From Bremerella alba (GTDB taxonomy: Bacteria > Planctomycetota > Planctomycetia > Pirellulales > Pirellulaceae), in NCBI RefSeq assembly GCF_013618625.1, contig NZ_JABRWO010000023.1, positions 1-46,784 of the forward strand: 46,784 nt of DNA. The letters are read 5' to 3'. Below the pieces are notes generated by a model. The model was not told the DNA's origin and searched no databases. It saw only the letters and a list, made by a program, of their open reading frames with translations. Both the position numbers and the translations under genes were made by a program. Below, piece after piece: positions 45,002-46,784 of this stretch; positions within the stretch are counted from its first letter, which is position 1, and each line of letters starts with the position of its first letter.

Positions 45002-46314
45002 GTTTTGAAGGTGAGAAAGAACGAGTTTTTGGTGTCTGTGAACGGAATCCAAAACTGGGTCGAATCGATTGGCTGCGAATTCCGGAGCTTTCGTTGGACG
45101 CCCCTTTTGAATTGCCTGCGTAGGCTTCAATAATATCGAGATAAACCAGTAGCTAGGCGAGCCACAAACGCATAGAAAATCGATAGGCATTGTTCAGCTG
45201 TCGCGATCCGGGAAGCTCTTTTTAAACATCGAAATCCGTGTTTGGGTTTGATATACTTCGCATGTCCTGGTGAGACCCCTTTAACACGCTACTTGCTATT
45301 CGGGATGCGTTTCATAATGGCGAAGTCTTTTGATGCGGCGACATTCTTGGCAAATATTAAAGATCATGGGCTGCGAGGTTTCATGCAGCAATACGTTTCT
45401 ACGGGAACAGCATTGTCTTTGGATCAAATCAAGTTTCTGATATTTAATACATGTGATAGCGACAATATTACTGATCGTGAAGTGCGTGATATTAACTACA
45501 TCGTTCGGAATTACCCACTACTGCAAAGTGACCGCCCCAGAATTATGCAGTTAGTGCGTCGATTTACCAGCGATCGCACGCGGTTTCAAAAGTACCGCGG
45601 GTTTTCCGACTATGACTTGTCGACCTTAACCAACGATTTTCTCAAAGCACGTCATCGTGCAACAGCATGTGCATTGCTTTTTCTGCCGTTGGTTGGCGGG
45701 CACGGTTTTTCCAACTGGCAGCATGAATATCTGCTAAGGGGGACGTTCTCAATCAATTCTTCTCATCCCGGCGTTAGTATCATATGCCGTAGGTTCAGTG
45801 CAGTTGCAGAGTATTTTGGTAAAGCTGACTTTGTGTATCGGATCATGCAACCTGTTCGATCGCTGAGAAATCCGAATAAGATGTCAATTCCTCTTGCGAT
45901 GGCGAACCGGCATGATGATCGGCGATATCGAATCTTTATTTCACAAAACTACTTTAATCGAGGTAGTGATAATTTTCGACAAAGCATTCTGATTCATGAG
46001 ATGATCCATTGCTTGTTGCATCACCGACAGGACGAGCATGTGGATGGTCATCCGGGCGCTGTTCGATCCAGTGGGGGCTTGCCGTTGGGTGTGAGGTTTA
46101 ATCAAGCGATTGGGAATCCTTACTGTTACCAATGGTTTTCGTTTTGGTATGACAATACAGGCTTGTGGACCCAAATTCCAGCGGAAGTCCGCCGACGGGC
46201 TACATCGAGGACCAATAATTTAAATTCAGGAAGCAGGAGTCCTAGGGGCGGAGGTAGTTCATCCACGCGTCGCCGCTTGCGTTGAAAGGCTTAATGATGC
46301 TTGTGTGCAAAGTC
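45000..46314 (+). mobile_element. Repeat-bounded cassette with a metalloprotease-like gene
   Basis: This unit of 1,315 bp sits between the two 77-bp repeats and carries one gene of AT-richer composition. Its first 300 bp have no gene. A weak -10-like TATACT occurs at 45252-45257. No recombinase is present, so mobility is inferred from the repeats only. Confidence 0.5.
45317..46285 (+). CDS. Hypothetical protein with an HExxH metalloprotease motif
   Basis: The 322-aa product starts at ATG 45317 (MAKSFDAATFLANIKDHG); 45305 is an alternative. Residues 1-140 look helical and are unfamiliar. Then SILIHEMIHCLLHHRQDEHVDGH carries H227-E-M-I-H231, a zincin motif, with His and Asp candidates for the third ligand at 235-245. 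N267-PYCYQWFSF resembles the NADSYEYF-like element of aspzincin (M35-type) metallopeptidases. The tail is Arg/Ser/Gly-rich (SRSPRGGGSSSTRRRLR). There is no signal peptide. The family is tentative; it could be an effector- or toxin-like protease. The gene lies alone in a repeat-bounded cassette. Confidence 0.6.
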   Translation: MAKSFDAATFLANIKDHGLRGFMQQYVSTGTALSLDQIKFLIFNTCDSDNITDREVRDINYIVRNYPLLQSDRPRIMQLVRRFTSDRTRFQKYRGFSDYDLSTLTNDFLKARHRATACALLFLPLVGGHGFSNWQHEYLLRGTFSINSSHPGVSIICRRFSAVAEYFGKADFVYRIMQPVRSLRNPNKMSIPLAMANRHDDRRYRIFISQNYFNRGSDNFRQSILIHEMIHCLLHHRQDEHVDGHPGAVRSSGGLPLGVRFNQAIGNPYCYQWFSFWYDNTGLWTQIPAEVRRRATSRTNNLNSGSRSPRGGGSSSTRRRLR

Positions 46315-46391
46315 TACGTGGCTTCGCGATAAGTTCGCGTGCGGTGATAAAACGATTTAAAATGGCGGCTTGGAAACGAGCCGCCATTTTT
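46315..46391 (+). repeat. Right 77-bp direct repeat
   Basis: This is the second copy of the glgX end plus terminator. It is not part of any intact glgX gene; only the last six codons are copied. The hairpin at 46359-46391 can terminate transcripts from the metalloprotease gene. Confidence 0.92.
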
Positions 46392-46406
46392 GTTTCGAAG
46401 GGAACC

Positions 46407-46676
46407 ATGAATTCGCGAAGGGCCATACTGCAGTTCTCGATTGCCGAAGTGATTACCGTCTTAACGGTGTTCTGTTTGCTGATTGGCACGATCTGGACGC
46501 CGTGGTGGATGCTAGAGTGGATCTTCTTTGGGGTTGCGATAGTTGCTCTCTTAACGACCGCTCTCGCTTGTACTGCCATAGGAGAAACCAGGACGTTCGC
46601 CGCTGGATTCTCGATTCTGTTAATCGGTTACCTGACGCTGTCGGTCATCACTCAGGCCACGGCTAACGCATACTAA
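46407..46676 (+). CDS. Small membrane protein, probably truncated by the following IS
   Basis: The start MNSRRAILQFSIAEVITVLTVFCLLIG (ATG 46407) follows GAAGGGAACC. The 89-aa product has three membrane segments and resembles short planctomycete membrane proteins with an RRxxLQFS start. The last residues ATANAY and the stop lie in the 19-bp stretch that is also found at the end of the other ISAs1 copy (16944-16962). The natural C-terminus may therefore be lost. Before the cassette entered, this was probably the gene after glgX. Confidence 0.6.
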   Translation: MNSRRAILQFSIAEVITVLTVFCLLIGTIWTPWWMLEWIFFGVAIVALLTTALACTAIGETRTFAAGFSILLIGYLTLSVITQATANAY

Positions 46677-46784
46677 GTCGTTGGCAGGCCTATGATTTCC
46701 GCTAGGAAGTTCACGTTCCAGCCTGCCATACGCCGCCGCATCACGATGCTTTCCTTGCTTTTCTGCTGTTTGATCAAGCTGATC
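46673..46784 (-). CDS. ISAs1-family transposase, C-terminal part (runs off the window)
   Basis: On the minus strand the frame reads ISLIKQQKSKESIVMRRRMA, then NVNFLAEIIGLPTT and stops at TAG 46673-46675. It is nearly identical to the remnant at 16959-17246. Only 36 codons are visible, so intactness cannot be judged. The IS end is near 46658. Confidence 0.85.
   Translation of the reverse strand, partial: ISLIKQQKSKESIVMRRRMAGWNVNFLAEIIGLPTT

Overview
The window looks like chromosomal DNA of a planctomycete, most likely a Pirellulaceae relative of Blastopirellula or Bremerella. This is inferred from gene content, not from a marker-gene comparison. The pointers are Tat-exported Gfo/Idh/MocA and xylose-isomerase-like proteins, an ABC permease fused to a CPBP protease, VWA, FHA and LRR proteins, a NIPSNAP protein, short or absent operons, many convergent gene ends and frequent GTG/TTG starts.

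Layout. 1-5.5 kb: the tail of a RAYT-type transposase, an unknown protein, and a divergent pair made of a LysM-like membrane protein and a VWA membrane protein. 5.7-10.4 kb: a mono-haem protein, an LRR lipoprotein, an AlkD-like HEAT protein with a Dabb protein, an FHA protein and a YhcC-type radical SAM protein. 10.5-10.9 kb: RNase P RNA (minus strand). 11-15.5 kb: a NIPSNAP protein, an M48 peptidase with a zinc ribbon, and a retropepsin-like protease beside a RimK ligase carrying a TrkA_C domain. 15.5-18.2 kb: a low-complexity protein, an ISAs1 transposase remnant and a sugar O-acetyltransferase.

18.27-21.41 kb is a small island bounded by a duplicated tRNA-Ala 3' end. It encodes an ECF sigma factor, a SnoaL-like protein and an MDR oxidoreductase. 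The same promoter-like motif precedes the sigma gene and the SnoaL-MDR pair, which suggests a self-contained sigma regulon.

21.7-44.9 kb is mostly core or lineage-typical: a flippase-like membrane protein, a beta-helix protein, an outer-membrane-like protein, CoaB, a hotdog thioesterase, a tandem ACT protein, NatA and NatB-CPBP, an inverted REP pair, a TrhO-RluA fusion, ClpS, a ribbon-helix-helix protein, a Tat TIM-barrel protein, HflX with an SDR, a Gfo/Idh/MocA protein, RluA with an amidohydrolase, PurM and GlgX.

44.9-46.8 kb: the last codons and terminator of glgX are duplicated as 77-bp perfect direct repeats 1,392 bp apart. Between them lies an unknown protein with an HEMIH zinc-protease motif. 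A small membrane protein gene follows and runs into a second ISAs1-type transposase at the window edge.

The best candidates for something undescribed are the repeat-bounded metalloprotease cassette and the tRNA-Ala sigma-factor island. All identifications come from reading motifs; no database search was run.
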